Below are positions 8,495-17,254 of a stretch of DNA of 43,953 bases, one piece after another. The stretch is from Nocardia uniformis NBRC 13702 (GTDB taxonomy: Bacteria > Actinomycetota > Actinomycetes > Mycobacteriales > Mycobacteriaceae): contig NZ_BDCE01000002.1 of NCBI RefSeq assembly GCF_001613345.1, positions 1-43,953 of the forward strand. The letters are read 5' to 3'. Position 1 is the first letter of the stretch, and every line of letters begins with the position of its first letter. The position numbers were made by a program, and so were the translations under genes. A model generated the notes under the pieces. It was not told where the DNA came from. It did not search any database and saw only the letters and a list, made by a program, of their open reading frames with translations.

Positions 8495-9355
8495 ATGCTT
8501 CGAGCCGCGCATATCGGGACGCGCCGTCCGCGCTTCGCCCATCGCGCCACTTTGCGGCGGTCCCTGCGGTTGCTGGGCAGTTTCAAATTCGAGCAGACGG
8601 ATCCGGCGGTGTTCTATGGGGGACTGGCCGTCGATACCTCGCAGCTCGTGCGCGATTTCTACAGCGATTTGACCGGTCGGGCACTACGCGGGACCACGGT
8701 CCTCGATGTGGGTGGCGGTCCGGGGTATTTCGCGGAGGAATTCGCCCGGGAAGGTGCGCGCTACATTCCGGTCGAACCGGACCCTTCGGAAATGCATGCG
8801 GCCGGACTGTCGGTACCGGGGGCGGTGCGCGGTTCGGGAATGGCCCTGCCGTTCCGCAATGACGCTGTGGATATCTGCATTTCCTCGAATGTGGCCGAAC
8901 ATGTACCGCAGCCGTGGGTAATGGCCGACGAGATGATGCGGGTGACCAGACCGGGCGGATTGATGATCCTGTCGTACACGGTGTGGTGCGGACCGTTCGG
9001 CGGGCACGAGACCGGTCCGTGGCATTACCTCGGCGGTGAATACGCGGCGCGGCGGTATCTGCGCAGAACGGGGAAGGAACCGAAGAACCGGTTCGGGAAG
9101 TCGCTGTTCTCCGTGAGCGCGGCCGACGGACTGAAGTGGGCACGCGCCGTGCCCGAAGATGTGGAGATTCTGGCGATCTTCCCGCGGTATCACCCGCGCT
9201 GGGCGTGGTGGCTCGTCCGGGTGCCCGCGCTGCGCGAGTTGCTGGTCAGCAATCTGGTCGTGGTCGCCACCAAACGCGCGCCCGCTACCGGGCAGAACGC
9301 CGCGACGAGCCAGCGATCAGCGGTTGAGCTGCCCGCGACGCCAGAGTCGGCCTAA
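8495..9355 (+). CDS. Class I SAM-dependent methyltransferase (Rv0224c-like)
   Basis: The 286-aa protein has motif I VLDVGGGPGYFA, an acidic end of strand 2 (VEPDPSEM), GMALPF, and SSNVAEHVPQPW with RVTRPGGLMILSYT. This is the methyltransferase_11 fold. The later GPFGGHETGPWHYLGG and the closing FPRYHPRWAWWL segment are shared, as I remember them, with mycobacterial Rv0224c. The substrate is unknown; a glycolipid is plausible from context. ATG 8495 gives an N-terminus close to that homologue; ATG 8459 is possible. The 3' end overlaps the convergent small gene by 39 nt. Confidence 0.85.
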   Translation: MLRAAHIGTRRPRFAHRATLRRSLRLLGSFKFEQTDPAVFYGGLAVDTSQLVRDFYSDLTGRALRGTTVLDVGGGPGYFAEEFAREGARYIPVEPDPSEMHAAGLSVPGAVRGSGMALPFRNDAVDICISSNVAEHVPQPWVMADEMMRVTRPGGLMILSYTVWCGPFGGHETGPWHYLGGEYAARRYLRRTGKEPKNRFGKSLFSVSAADGLKWARAVPEDVEILAIFPRYHPRWAWWLVRVPALRELLVSNLVVVATKRAPATGQNAATSQRSAVELPATPESA

Positions 9356-9619
9356 TCCACCGGCGCATTCGGGTTCGCTCCATGGTGACTCCTGGGTTGC
9401 GAGCCCCACGGTTTCCATGGCCGTCAGCCCCACCTGTCCGGCGAACGCCTTCACCGCAGCTACCGCTTCGGCCGCTTGCAATGCGGCGGTCGCCTGTTCG
9501 GTCGTGAGGGTCCGCCCTGGCAGGAATGACACCACCCACCCCCCGATTCCGACGCTTTTCGCCTGATGCGGCGTGAGATCGCTGGTCATCAACGATCGAT
9601 CGATCACTTGCAGCGCCAT
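9317..9619 (-). CDS. Small conserved-looking protein of unknown function (100 aa)
   Basis: I do not recognise this protein. It has LTPHQAKS, a hydrophobic-aromatic stretch GGWVVSFLPGR, then TLTTEQATAALQAAEAV, which looks like a short strand followed by an amphipathic helix. No membrane segment or signal peptide is seen. The ATG has GGGGAG about 9 nt upstream. It follows another small gene on the same strand after 199 nt. The segment around 9620-9830 is lower in GC than its surroundings, which may mean both small genes were acquired. A regulatory or phage-related role cannot be judged from sequence. Confidence 0.6.
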   Translation of the reverse strand: MALQVIDRSLMTSDLTPHQAKSVGIGGWVVSFLPGRTLTTEQATAALQAAEAVAAVKAFAGQVGLTAMETVGLATQESPWSEPECAGGLGRLWRRGQLNR

Positions 9620-9818
9620 GACTCGGACTCCCCTGCGCGATAACGGTTTATGAATCTAGCGAGCTATCCATGGTTGCTATAAGCATGCTCGCCGCGCTCG
9701 AAGAATGCAATAGTGCGTTCAGCGAAACACGAACCGACAGGTCGGAATTCGATTTTCGGAAAGCCTGAAGTTAGCCATCCGTATGCGGAAGCGATTGCGC
9801 GCGTGTGGTTCTCGCACC

Positions 9819-10022
9819 TCAGCTGTCCGACATGACCAATCGCAGCACCGGTTGACCGGTCCGGCCATCCCGCCGCGGACCCTCGACGACCTCGACTCGC
9901 CACCCCGGCGGCAATGCCCGCTGCAACTTACCCGCAGCCCGCTGCAGTGGTGTACTGGCGGATATCGGCGCAATGTCCGCTATCTCCGGGAAAACGAAAG
10001 CCTCGAAGTCCAGATCGGTCAT
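9819..10022 (-). CDS. Small protein of unknown function (67 aa)
   Basis: I do not recognise this acidic-to-neutral protein. It has an N-terminal FEAFVFPEIADIAP stretch and a C-terminal half PPGWRVEVVEGPRRDG...PVLRLVMSD, which could form a small beta-rich domain. AGGTAGG lies about 7 nt before the ATG. It is upstream of the 100-aa gene on the same strand and could share its promoter. Being short, it could still be a chance ORF, but the ribosome-binding site supports it. Confidence 0.5.
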   Translation of the reverse strand: MTDLDFEAFVFPEIADIAPISASTPLQRAAGKLQRALPPGWRVEVVEGPRRDGRTGQPVLRLVMSDS

Positions 10023-10322
10023 GCCATCGCCTACCTTTCGCGAGTCGGTTCAGCGCACCCCCGGCTGAACACACCTGCCGAAGACGAGCGGTGACAACCT
10101 CAGTTGAAAAGAATAGCTAACTTGTAGCAATTGAGCAGAAAGCTCCGAGACGAAATCCACAGTGAGCATAAGCCACCGATGGGCAAACCGAATTGCGAAC
10201 CGCGCAGACAATGCGAAAGGCCGTGAAACGAAACCGCTACCGGCAAGGTGAATTTCATGCTGTTCACATAACCTGAGACGCCAGTCTGGACCATGATCCA
10301 TACAACCGTCGACCCGAAACTG
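10023..10322. other. Intergenic region between the small genes and the aldehyde dehydrogenase
   Basis: This divergent spacer has an AT-richer core around 10105-10135. A minus-strand ORF of 78 codons at 10100-10336 lacks a ribosome-binding site and any recognisable motif, so it is not called. Promoters for both directions must lie here; only the ALDH -10 box is clear. Confidence 0.5.
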
Positions 10323-10328
10323 TAACGT
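10323..10328 (+). promoter_or_regulatory. -10 box TAACGT of a likely leaderless ALDH transcript
   Basis: TAACGT fits TANNNT and ends 6 nt before the ATG at 10335. No Shine-Dalgarno sequence is present. This spacing would place transcription start at the start codon. Confidence 0.5.
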
Positions 10329-10334
10329 GTTCTC

Positions 10335-11771
10335 ATGGATTACGAGAGCCTGTTCATCGGCGGCGAGTGGACCGCCCCGGCAACCGCCGGACGTACCGCC
10401 GTCATCTCCCCCGCCACCCTCGAAACCGTCGGCAGCGTGCCCGTAGTGGGCCGCGCCGATGTGGATGCCGCAGTCGCCGCCGCACGGCGGGCCTTCGACA
10501 GCGGGCCCTGGCCGGCCACCGCGCCCGAAGAACGCGCCGAGGTGCTCGCCCGCGTCTCGCAGCTGCTCGATCAGCGAGTCGGAGACCTGGTCAACGCCCT
10601 CAGCGCCGAAATGGGCGCACCCGCCATGACGGCCAATACGCTCAATTATTTCCCCGCCAAGGCCACCCTCGATTTCTACGCCGGGCTCGGAAAGTCGTTC
10701 CCGTGGACCGAGACTCGCACTGGCATGTTCGGCACCAGTCGGGTATCGCGTGAACCGGTCGGGGTGGTCGCGGCGGTGATCGCCTGGAATGTGCCGATCT
10801 TCCTCGCGGTCAATAAACTGGCTCCCGCACTGCTCGCCGGATGCACCATCGTGCTCAAGCCCGCACCACTCACCCCTTTGAGCGCCAACCTGCTCGCCGA
10901 CCTCTTCGCCGAGGCCGGGTTGCCGGAGGGCGTGCTGTCGGTACTGCCCGCCGACACCGAGGTCTCCGAGTACCTGATTTCGCATCCGGATGTGGACAAG
11001 GTGACGTTCACCGGCAGTACCGCTGTGGGCCGCAAGATTGCCGCGATCGCCGGAAGTCAGCTCAAGCGCTGCTCATTGGAGCTTGGTGGCAAATCTGCCG
11101 CAATCTTGTTGCCGGACTTGGATATCGCCGACAGCATGCCGAAACTCGCCTTCTCCGGACTCATGAACAGCGGGCAGGCCTGCGTTGCCCAGACTCGCAT
11201 TCTCGCCCCGCGCAGTCGCTATGACGAGATTGTCGAAGCCCTGGCGGAATCCGTGCGCGCCATGAAGACCGGCGAACCCAGCGATCCGACCGCCACACTC
11301 GGCCCACTCATCTCCGAACGGCAGCGGGAACGGGTCGAGGGCTATATCGCCAAAGGTAAGGACGAGGGTGGCCGCCTGATCGTGGGCGGTGGTCGCCCGG
11401 ACGGCCTGCGCGGATGGTTCGTCGAGCCCACCGTCTTCGCAGATATCGCAAACACCATGACCATCGCCCGCGAGGAAATCTTCGGACCGGTCCTCTCGGT
11501 CCTCCCCTACGATACCGAGGAGGAAGCCATCGCCATCGCCAATGACAGCGAGTACGGGCTGGCCGGTTCGGTCTGGACCACCGATATCGACCACGGCGTG
11601 GAGGTGGCGTCCAAGGTGCGCACCGGCACCTATGCCATCAACTGGTACGCCTTTGATCCCTGTGCCCCCTTCGGCGGCTACAAGAACTCGGGTATCGGAC
11701 GCGAAAGCGGTCCGGAGGGCCTGGATGCCTACTGCGAGCAGAAGTCCGTGTTGATGCCGATGGGGTTCTGA
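10335..11771 (+). CDS. NAD(P)-dependent aldehyde dehydrogenase (Rv0223c-like)
   Basis: The 478-aa protein is a full-length ALDH. Asn152 lies in AWNVPIF, the cofactor loop is FTGSTAVGRK near 226-235, Glu249 is the general base in LELGGKS, and Cys283 is the nucleophile in NSGQACVAQ. EEIFGPVLSV and the C-terminal PFGGYKNSGIGRE segment are also present. It oxidises an aldehyde to a carboxylate in the cytoplasm; the substrate cannot be told. The start has no ribosome-binding site, consistent with a leaderless message. It converges on pckG across a 19-bp hairpin. Confidence 0.95.
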   Translation: MDYESLFIGGEWTAPATAGRTAVISPATLETVGSVPVVGRADVDAAVAAARRAFDSGPWPATAPEERAEVLARVSQLLDQRVGDLVNALSAEMGAPAMTANTLNYFPAKATLDFYAGLGKSFPWTETRTGMFGTSRVSREPVGVVAAVIAWNVPIFLAVNKLAPALLAGCTIVLKPAPLTPLSANLLADLFAEAGLPEGVLSVLPADTEVSEYLISHPDVDKVTFTGSTAVGRKIAAIAGSQLKRCSLELGGKSAAILLPDLDIADSMPKLAFSGLMNSGQACVAQTRILAPRSRYDEIVEALAESVRAMKTGEPSDPTATLGPLISERQRERVEGYIAKGKDEGGRLIVGGGRPDGLRGWFVEPTVFADIANTMTIAREEIFGPVLSVLPYDTEEEAIAIANDSEYGLAGSVWTTDIDHGVEVASKVRTGTYAINWYAFDPCAPFGGYKNSGIGRESGPEGLDAYCEQKSVLMPMGF

Positions 11772-11785
11772 GCCTGACCCCACGC

Positions 11786-11825
11786 GAACGGCCCGCTCGC
11801 ACCCGTGGGTGCGAGCGGGCCGTTC
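11786..11825. terminator. Bidirectional hairpin between ALDH and pckG
   Basis: GAACGGCCCGCTCGCACCC (11786-11804) is exactly mirrored at 11807-11825, giving a 19-bp inverted repeat with a 2-nt centre. It sits between two convergent stop codons and can serve both genes. Confidence 0.9.
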
Positions 11826-11839
11826 AGGCTGGGTGAGCG

Positions 11840-13666
11840 TCAGCCGAGACGCTGCTTCAAGGCCTCGAACTCGTCGCGAACGCCGGACGGCAGCTTGTCG
11901 CCGACGAATTCGAACCACTCCTCGATGAGGGGGAGTTCGCGCTTCCACTCTTCGACATCGACCTTCAGGGCCTCGTCGACATCGGCGGCATTCACGTCCA
12001 AGCCCTCGAGGTCGAGATCGGCCGCGGAGGGGACGTTGCCGACCGGGGTGGCCTCGGCCTCGGCCGAACCCGCGATACGGCCGACAATCCACTCCAGCAC
12101 GCGGGAGTTCTCGCCGAATCCGGGCCACAGGAAGCGGCCGTCCTCGCCACGACGGAACCAGTTGACATAGAAGATCTTCGGCAGCTTGTTCGCGTCCGCG
12201 CCCTTGCCGAGCGAGACCCAGTGGTCCATGTAGTCACCGACGTGGTAGCCGAGGAACGGCAGCATGGCCATCGGGTCGCGGCGCACGGTACCGACCTTGC
12301 CCTCGGCCGCGGCGGTCTGCTCCGAGGACATGGTGGCGCCCATGAAAACGCCGTGCTGCCAGTCGAAGGATTCGGTCACCAGCGGGATGGTGGTCTTGCG
12401 TCGACCGCCGAACAGGATGGCCGAGATCGGCACGCCCTGCGGGTCGTCCCATTCCGGAGCCAGCGTCGGGCACTGCGACATCGGCGTGCAGTAACGCGAG
12501 TTCGGGTGCGCGGCAAGGGTTTCCGACTCGCGCTCGTACCAGTCGTTACCCTTCCAGTCGATCAGGTGATCGGGGTGGCCCTCCAGACCCTCCCACCACA
12601 CATCGCCGTCATCGGTCATGGCGACATTGGTGTAGACGGTATTGCCCGCATCGATGGTGGCCATCGCGGTCGGGTTCGAGCTGTGGTTGGTGCCCGGCGC
12701 GACGCCGAAGAAACCGAACTCCGGGTTCACCGCGTACAGGCGGCCGTCCTCGCCGAAACGCATCCACGCGATGTCGTCGCCGAGAGTTTCGGCGCGCCAA
12801 CCGGGGACGGTCGGCTGAATCATGGCGAGGTTGGTCTTACCGCAGGCCGACGGGAACGCGGCGGCGATGTAGTAGGCCTTGTTCTCCGGCGAGATCAGCT
12901 TGAGGATGAGCATGTGCTCGGCCAGCCAGCCCTCGTCGTGAGCCATGGCCGATGCGATACGCAGCGAGTAGCACTTCTTGCCCAGCAGCGCGTTACCGCC
13001 GTAACCCGAACCGTAGGACCAGATCTCGCGGTCCTCGGGGAAGTGGGTGATGTACTTGGTGTCATTGCACGGCCACGGCACATCGGCCTGACCCGCTTCC
13101 AGCGGCGCACCCACGGAATGCAGGGCCTTCACGAAGGGGCGGTCGGTGCCGAGCTTCTCCAGCGCGGCCGCGCCCATGCGGGTCATCACGCGCATCGACA
13201 CCACGACGTACTCGGAATCGGTGAGCTCGACGCCCAGCTTCGGATCCTCGGCGCCCAGCGGGCCCATGCAGAAGGGCACCACGTACATGGTGCGGCCCTT
13301 CATGGATCCGCGGTACAGCTCGGTCATGGTGGCGCGCATCTCGGACGGATCGACCCAGTTATTGGTCGGGCCGGCGTCGGCTTCGTCGTGCGAACAGATG
13401 TAGGTGCGCGATTCGACGCGGGCGACGTCGGAGGGATCCGACAGCGCGAGGTAGGAGTTCGGCTTCTTCGCCTCGTTCAGCTTCTTGAAGGTGCCCGCGG
13501 CGACGAGCTGCTCGGAGAGGCGCTCCGCCTCTTCCTCGGAACCGTCTGTCCAGACCACGCGATCTGGCTGGGTGAGTTCTGCGACCTCCTGTACCCAGGC
13601 AAGCAGTTCCTTGTGCTCGGTGGGCGCGGTGCCATCGTGAAGACCAGGAATGGTCGCTGAGGTCAT
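11840..13666 (-). CDS. pckG: Phosphoenolpyruvate carboxykinase, GTP-dependent
   Basis: The 608-aa length matches GTP-type PEPCK. The P-loop [11 protein letters not shown] contains the active-site Cys275 and Lys277-Thr278. [10 protein letters not shown] is the kinase-2 metal-binding motif, and [14 protein letters not shown] and [10 protein letters not shown] are family landmarks. It interconverts oxaloacetate and PEP with GTP, the key step between the TCA cycle and gluconeogenesis. The ATG has AGGAGAG about 5 nt upstream. The GTPase-like pair lies 244 bp upstream on the same strand, an order I also recall for Rv0209-Rv0210-Rv0211. Co-transcription is possible, though the gap allows a promoter of its own. 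Confidence 0.97.
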   Translation of the reverse strand: MTSATIPGLHDGTAPTEHKELLAWVQEVAELTQPDRVVWTDGSEEEAERLSEQLVAAGTFKKLNEAKKPNSYLALSDPSDVARVESRTYICSHDEADAGPTNNWVDPSEMRATMTELYRGSMKGRTMYVVPFCMGPLGAEDPKLGVELTDSEYVVVSMRVMTRMGAAALEKLGTDRPFVKALHSVGAPLEAGQADVPWPCNDTKYITHFPEDREIWSYGSGYGGNALLGKKCYSLRIASAMAHDEGWLAEHMLILKLISPENKAYYIAAAFPSACGKTNLAMIQPTVPGWRAETLGDDIAWMRFGEDGRLYAVNPEFGFFGVAPGTNHSSNPTAMATIDAGNTVYTNVAMTDDGDVWWEGLEGHPDHLIDWKGNDWYERESETLAAHPNSRYCTPMSQCPTLAPEWDDPQGVPISAILFGGRRKTTIPLVTESFDWQHGVFMGATMSSEQTAAAEGKVGTVRRDPMAMLPFLGYHVGDYMDHWVSLGKGADANKLPKIFYVNWFRRGEDGRFLWPGFGENSRVLEWIVGRIAGSAEAEATPVGNVPSAADLDLEGLDVNAADVDEALKVDVEEWKRELPLIEEWFEFVGDKLPSGVRDEFEALKQRLG

Positions 13667-13910
13667 GAAAACTCTCCTGAGATGGGCGGCATGGGTGCTC
13701 TGAGCGGGCGACAGACCAGCTCGCGACACCCGGGTGCAACCAATTGCGGTCGGGCCTCCGCTCCGGCGTTGCCTGTAGCACGTCCCGGCTGGACGACGTA
13801 CAAGGACGAAGCGGACGCCCACGTTCCTGCTATAGAGGTTAACGCCATATATCCCCCCGGCAGGAATCGGGTTGTCCAGTCGGTACCGGGTCGATACCGC
13901 CAACCTGCGA

Positions 13911-15749
13911 CTATGCGAATCCCAGTGTGTCAAGGTCACGTTCGCAGGCCGCCAATTGCGCCGGTCGGCGGGCTGCCGCGGTGCGCAGCCGCGCCTCGAT
14001 CTCACCCACTCGGCGGTCTGCCACGACCATCCGCGCGGTCGTAGAACGGACTACATGGTCTGTGAGTTGTTCCTCAGCGTCGACCAGAACCGCCGCCACG
14101 CGCTGCTCCAATTGCGCCTTCACATTGACCAGGGCGTCGGCGATCCACTGCCGCAGATGCGCGCGGTCGGCCAGCTGCCCGCGCGCCCGTGCCAGCCAGG
14201 CCGCGACGGCCGCACCGAGCAGCAGGGTCACCGGGACCGTGGCGTAGTCGAGAGCGGGTACGAGCGCGAAGGGAGAAACGATCAACCGGCCCAGCCCGAA
14301 TCCGGCGGAGGCGCCGACCGCGATCATCAAGCGGTCCTCCACGCCGGGATGCCGTGGCTCCGGCCCCGGACCGACCCGCGGCGTGGTGGGGCGCTGGGTA
14401 CGGCGCGATTTCACGGGTGGGTCCGGTTCGTCGGGGCCGGTCGGCTCCTGAACGTGCTCGCTATCGAGTGATTCGGCGGCGCTGGCGGCTGCGGCGGACC
14501 GAATGACGCGGTCGAATGGCTCCATAGCGATCTCGATGAGCTGGGTCAGTTCGGCGAAGCGGTGCAGGAATTCGGTGTCGATGACGGCGGTCAATTCATG
14601 CACGGCACATTGCAGACTCTGTGGATAGTCGCGCTGTTCCGCGCGGCCGAGGCGTTCCACATCGGCCCGTGCGGCGATATTGAGTTGCCGGATGCGCGCA
14701 CCGACCTCGTGGACGAGATCGACTCGGGCGAGCTGAAGCCGACTGTGCAACGTGGCCATGGCGACGGAGCGCCCGCCATCGCTGGCCGCGAGCAGCATGA
14801 CGCGCTCCTCCCGCAGGGCGGCCACATCGGAACCGGAACGCAGTAGGTCGATCTGCTCGTCGACGCGGTGACGGGTATCGGCGATCACCCGTTTCAGCAC
14901 CGCCGCAGCCTGGTCAGCGGCCGTCACCGCACCCGTCGCAGCCGCGAGCCGCGCGTGCAATAGCGCCAACCCCGACCGATCCAGCAGTGCGGCATCATCA
15001 CCGGCGCCCGCAGCCAGGGCCAATTGCGGTGATACCGGCACGATGTCGACATCGACCCCATTCGGCCGCACAGCGCGCAACAGGTCCAGATCCCGATCGA
15101 GCACCGCCCGCCACTCGGAGTGCGCGTGAATACCATTGAGCCCGAAAACAACCCGGGCCCCCTCTGCCCACAGCCTGTGCGCAACCTCCAGGGTGTGCGC
15201 CCCGGCCGGGCCGCCCGCATCGAGCAGTACCAAGGCCACCCCCACCGGACGCTCCGGCTCCACGACCGGTTCCGACAATCCGATCCGCGGCGTGAACTTC
15301 GCCAATCCGGCCCGCAGCAGAGCGGTATTCGCGTCGTCCACACCCACCAGCACCGCATCCCGCACCGCGCCATCCCCGGCCCGCGCGGTCTCCAACAGCG
15401 CCAGGCCTTGCGGATTCCAGCGTTCCAGAACGGCTTTCGCCGTGGCGGGTATCGGAATCAGCACACGCGGCGTCGACACGCTGGGATGGAGCGGCGAGGG
15501 CGCACTATCAGCGTTTACCGAACCAGGACCAGGGCCGGTCCGCACCTCAGCGTCGGATGGCGTTGAGGATTCCGGCCGCGGCTGCCCTCGACGCAGCGGT
15601 AGGTGACCGGAAGGGAGCGGGTCGATAGCGGGCGTCGCACCGATGCCGGGCATACCATCCGAGGCAGGTCTTTCGTCGGTGTCGTGGGCGCTGCCGGGGC
15701 GGTCGGGATGGCGGTCGATCGCGGGGTGGTCGAAGTCGGACATCGTCAT
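13911..15749 (-). CDS. Membrane-anchored, degenerate GTPase-like protein (Rv0210-like)
   Basis: This 612-aa protein begins with ~90 disordered Pro/Ser/Asp-rich residues. Residues ~130-240 follow a GTPase-like order, but the motifs are eroded: [14 protein letters not shown] stands where a P-loop would be, LLDAGGPAG where DxxG would be, and FGLNGIHAH where NKxD would be. Long helical, coiled-coil-like stretches follow at ~275-420. Two hydrophobic segments lie at ~473-490 and ~500-520, then another helical region. Paired membrane helices flanked by coiled coils resemble bacterial dynamin-like proteins. It overlaps the active-looking GTPase gene by ATGA, so the two products probably work together. 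The function is unknown. Confidence 0.72.
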   Translation of the reverse strand: MTMSDFDHPAIDRHPDRPGSAHDTDERPASDGMPGIGATPAIDPLPSGHLPLRRGQPRPESSTPSDAEVRTGPGPGSVNADSAPSPLHPSVSTPRVLIPIPATAKAVLERWNPQGLALLETARAGDGAVRDAVLVGVDDANTALLRAGLAKFTPRIGLSEPVVEPERPVGVALVLLDAGGPAGAHTLEVAHRLWAEGARVVFGLNGIHAHSEWRAVLDRDLDLLRAVRPNGVDVDIVPVSPQLALAAGAGDDAALLDRSGLALLHARLAAATGAVTAADQAAAVLKRVIADTRHRVDEQIDLLRSGSDVAALREERVMLLAASDGGRSVAMATLHSRLQLARVDLVHEVGARIRQLNIAARADVERLGRAEQRDYPQSLQCAVHELTAVIDTEFLHRFAELTQLIEIAMEPFDRVIRSAAAASAAESLDSEHVQEPTGPDEPDPPVKSRRTQRPTTPRVGPGPEPRHPGVEDRLMIAVGASAGFGLGRLIVSPFALVPALDYATVPVTLLLGAAVAAWLARARGQLADRAHLRQWIADALVNVKAQLEQRVAAVLVDAEEQLTDHVVRSTTARMVVADRRVGEIEARLRTAAARRPAQLAACERDLDTLGFA

Positions 15750-16819
15750 CCGTTCCCTGAGGCAGCCGTCATCGCGGCGCGGTGTGGCGCGGCGGCGGGT
15801 GGGCGGTCGGCGGGGCTGCGCTCCTCCGCGCCGTGCAGGTATCGCTCGATGAGGTCGCGATCGGATAGCAGGTGGTCGGGGCCGGAATCAGCTCGAAGGG
15901 GAGCGTCGGAATCGGCCCGGGCCGCCAAATAGGCGAGGGCGTCGAGAAATTCGGCGTTGCGGGTCACGGTGAGTTGTTCGTAGCGGCGGTGCAGTTCGTG
16001 ATGGAGGGGGTCTATTCCGCTGGCCGCGTGCAGGATCTGCAGGAGGCGGCGGGGTGGGAGCTCGGGTTGGTGCCGGAGGGCGGTGTGGGCGTAGGCGATG
16101 CCGGGGAGGGTCCAGCGGTCGATGAGGGTGGCGCGTTCGGCGGTGTCGGGGCCGAACGCGGGGGACGTGAAGCGTTCCTCGGCAAGGGTGAAGGCTGGGT
16201 CGGATTGCTCGGTGTGACGACGCAGGACGGCGAGGTCGGCGCCGGTGAGGATGCCGCTGCGGGTGTTGGCGGCAAGGGTCGCCATAACCGGGAAGGTCGA
16301 CAGCCCCGTCTCGGCCGCGTACCTGTCGGCGGCTGCCACGGCGTCCGACCAGCGGGTTCCAATGGCGTCGGCCTTGTTCAACACCAGTAGAATTCGGTCC
16401 GCCGACCGTGTGTCCACCGGGATGTCTACCGACCGCACCGCCCTCCGGTCCTCGTGCTCGTCCGACCTGGTGTCCGCTGACGCGGCACCGCATTCCGCCA
16501 CGAGGGTGCGCTGCGCCGCGGCACCGAGAGCAGCGCAATCCGCCGGATACAGTGTTCCGCCCAGTACATAGAGGACGAGATCGGCATCGAGGAGCGGGGC
16601 GTCGCGCCCGGGCTCGTCCACGGGTGCGGTCTCCTCGGCGGAGATGAGCGCCAAAGCCCGCTGCACGGTGGTCTTTCCGGCGCGGGCCCGCCCGGCGACC
16701 TGGATACGTGGCGGTCGACGCCACCGGTCCACCGCCGCGGCCAGTTGCGGCGCGGTCGGCGAATCGCGACCGCGCAGTGTCGCCACCAGCCGCTCCGGTT
16801 CGATTCGACCCTCATCCAT
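15746..16819 (-). CDS. P-loop GTPase, partner of the membrane-anchored protein (Rv0209-like)
   Basis: The 357-aa soluble protein has a P-loop GRARAGKTT at 43-51, a hydrophobic strand ADLVLYVLGG at 79-88 and the guanine-specificity motif NKAD at 148-151. VDEPG at 67-71 may serve as the DxxG motif, but it lies only ~16 residues after the P-loop, so the usual switch I segment is missing or very short. The C-terminal half is helical. The stop overlaps the start of the membrane protein, implying translational coupling. From memory its position next to pckG matches Rv0209, a conserved hypothetical. Dynamin-like membrane remodelling is an inference from the partner's architecture. Confidence 0.75.
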   Translation of the reverse strand: MDEGRIEPERLVATLRGRDSPTAPQLAAAVDRWRRPPRIQVAGRARAGKTTVQRALALISAEETAPVDEPGRDAPLLDADLVLYVLGGTLYPADCAALGAAAQRTLVAECGAASADTRSDEHEDRRAVRSVDIPVDTRSADRILLVLNKADAIGTRWSDAVAAADRYAAETGLSTFPVMATLAANTRSGILTGADLAVLRRHTEQSDPAFTLAEERFTSPAFGPDTAERATLIDRWTLPGIAYAHTALRHQPELPPRRLLQILHAASGIDPLHHELHRRYEQLTVTRNAEFLDALAYLAARADSDAPLRADSGPDHLLSDRDLIERYLHGAEERSPADRPPAAAPHRAAMTAASGNG

Positions 16820-17242
16820 CGCGTATCTCGCTGTCGCTCAACGCAATTACGTCACGTATTTTCCGGCAGAGATGCCGCTCGGACACGGTGCGGGCACCGA
16901 ATCGGCTGACGATTCACCCCACGGCCAACCGTGTACTCACGCCGGTCGATCGCGAGTACAGCGGAATCCTAGCCACGGAATCCACGGTACGACGCGGAAA
17001 TTGCGGCACACGGTACTTTCGAGGATTCCGCTGAGCGAGACTGCCCCGCGGGGTAGTTCCACTGAACGGGACGACAATTCCCTACCCCATACGTTTCTAC
17101 CTGTGCGACAGCACAATTCGGTGAAACTACTCTTCCCAGACATCCGCACTTCCCTTACTGTTGCGAAATAGTCGGCACCACCGCCGATGTACGGCTTCGG
17201 CGGTGCGGCCCGTCGGGTCCGGACTGTCGTCCGGGACTCGAT
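16820..17242. other. Divergent intergenic region with an 11-bp inverted repeat
   Basis: No gene is supported here. AGCGGAATCCT at 16960-16970 is mirrored by AGGATTCCGCT at 17022-17032, 51 nt apart, which could be paired half-sites for a regulator. The lipase gene's ribosome-binding site GAGGAGG lies at 17243-17249. Confidence 0.45.
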
Positions 17243-17254
17243 GAGGAGGTTGCG

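Noticed and set aside
10100..10336. 78-codon minus-strand ORF before the aldehyde dehydrogenase
   Set aside because: No ribosome-binding site, no recognisable motif, and it covers the likely promoter.
11073..12128. 351-codon minus-strand frame across ALDH and the start of the pckG region
   Set aside because: It crosses a 19-bp terminator and is antisense to catalytic parts of ALDH.
12221..13660. 479-codon open frame on the plus strand
   Set aside because: It is antisense to pckG, whose catalytic motifs are complete; the translation resembles no family.
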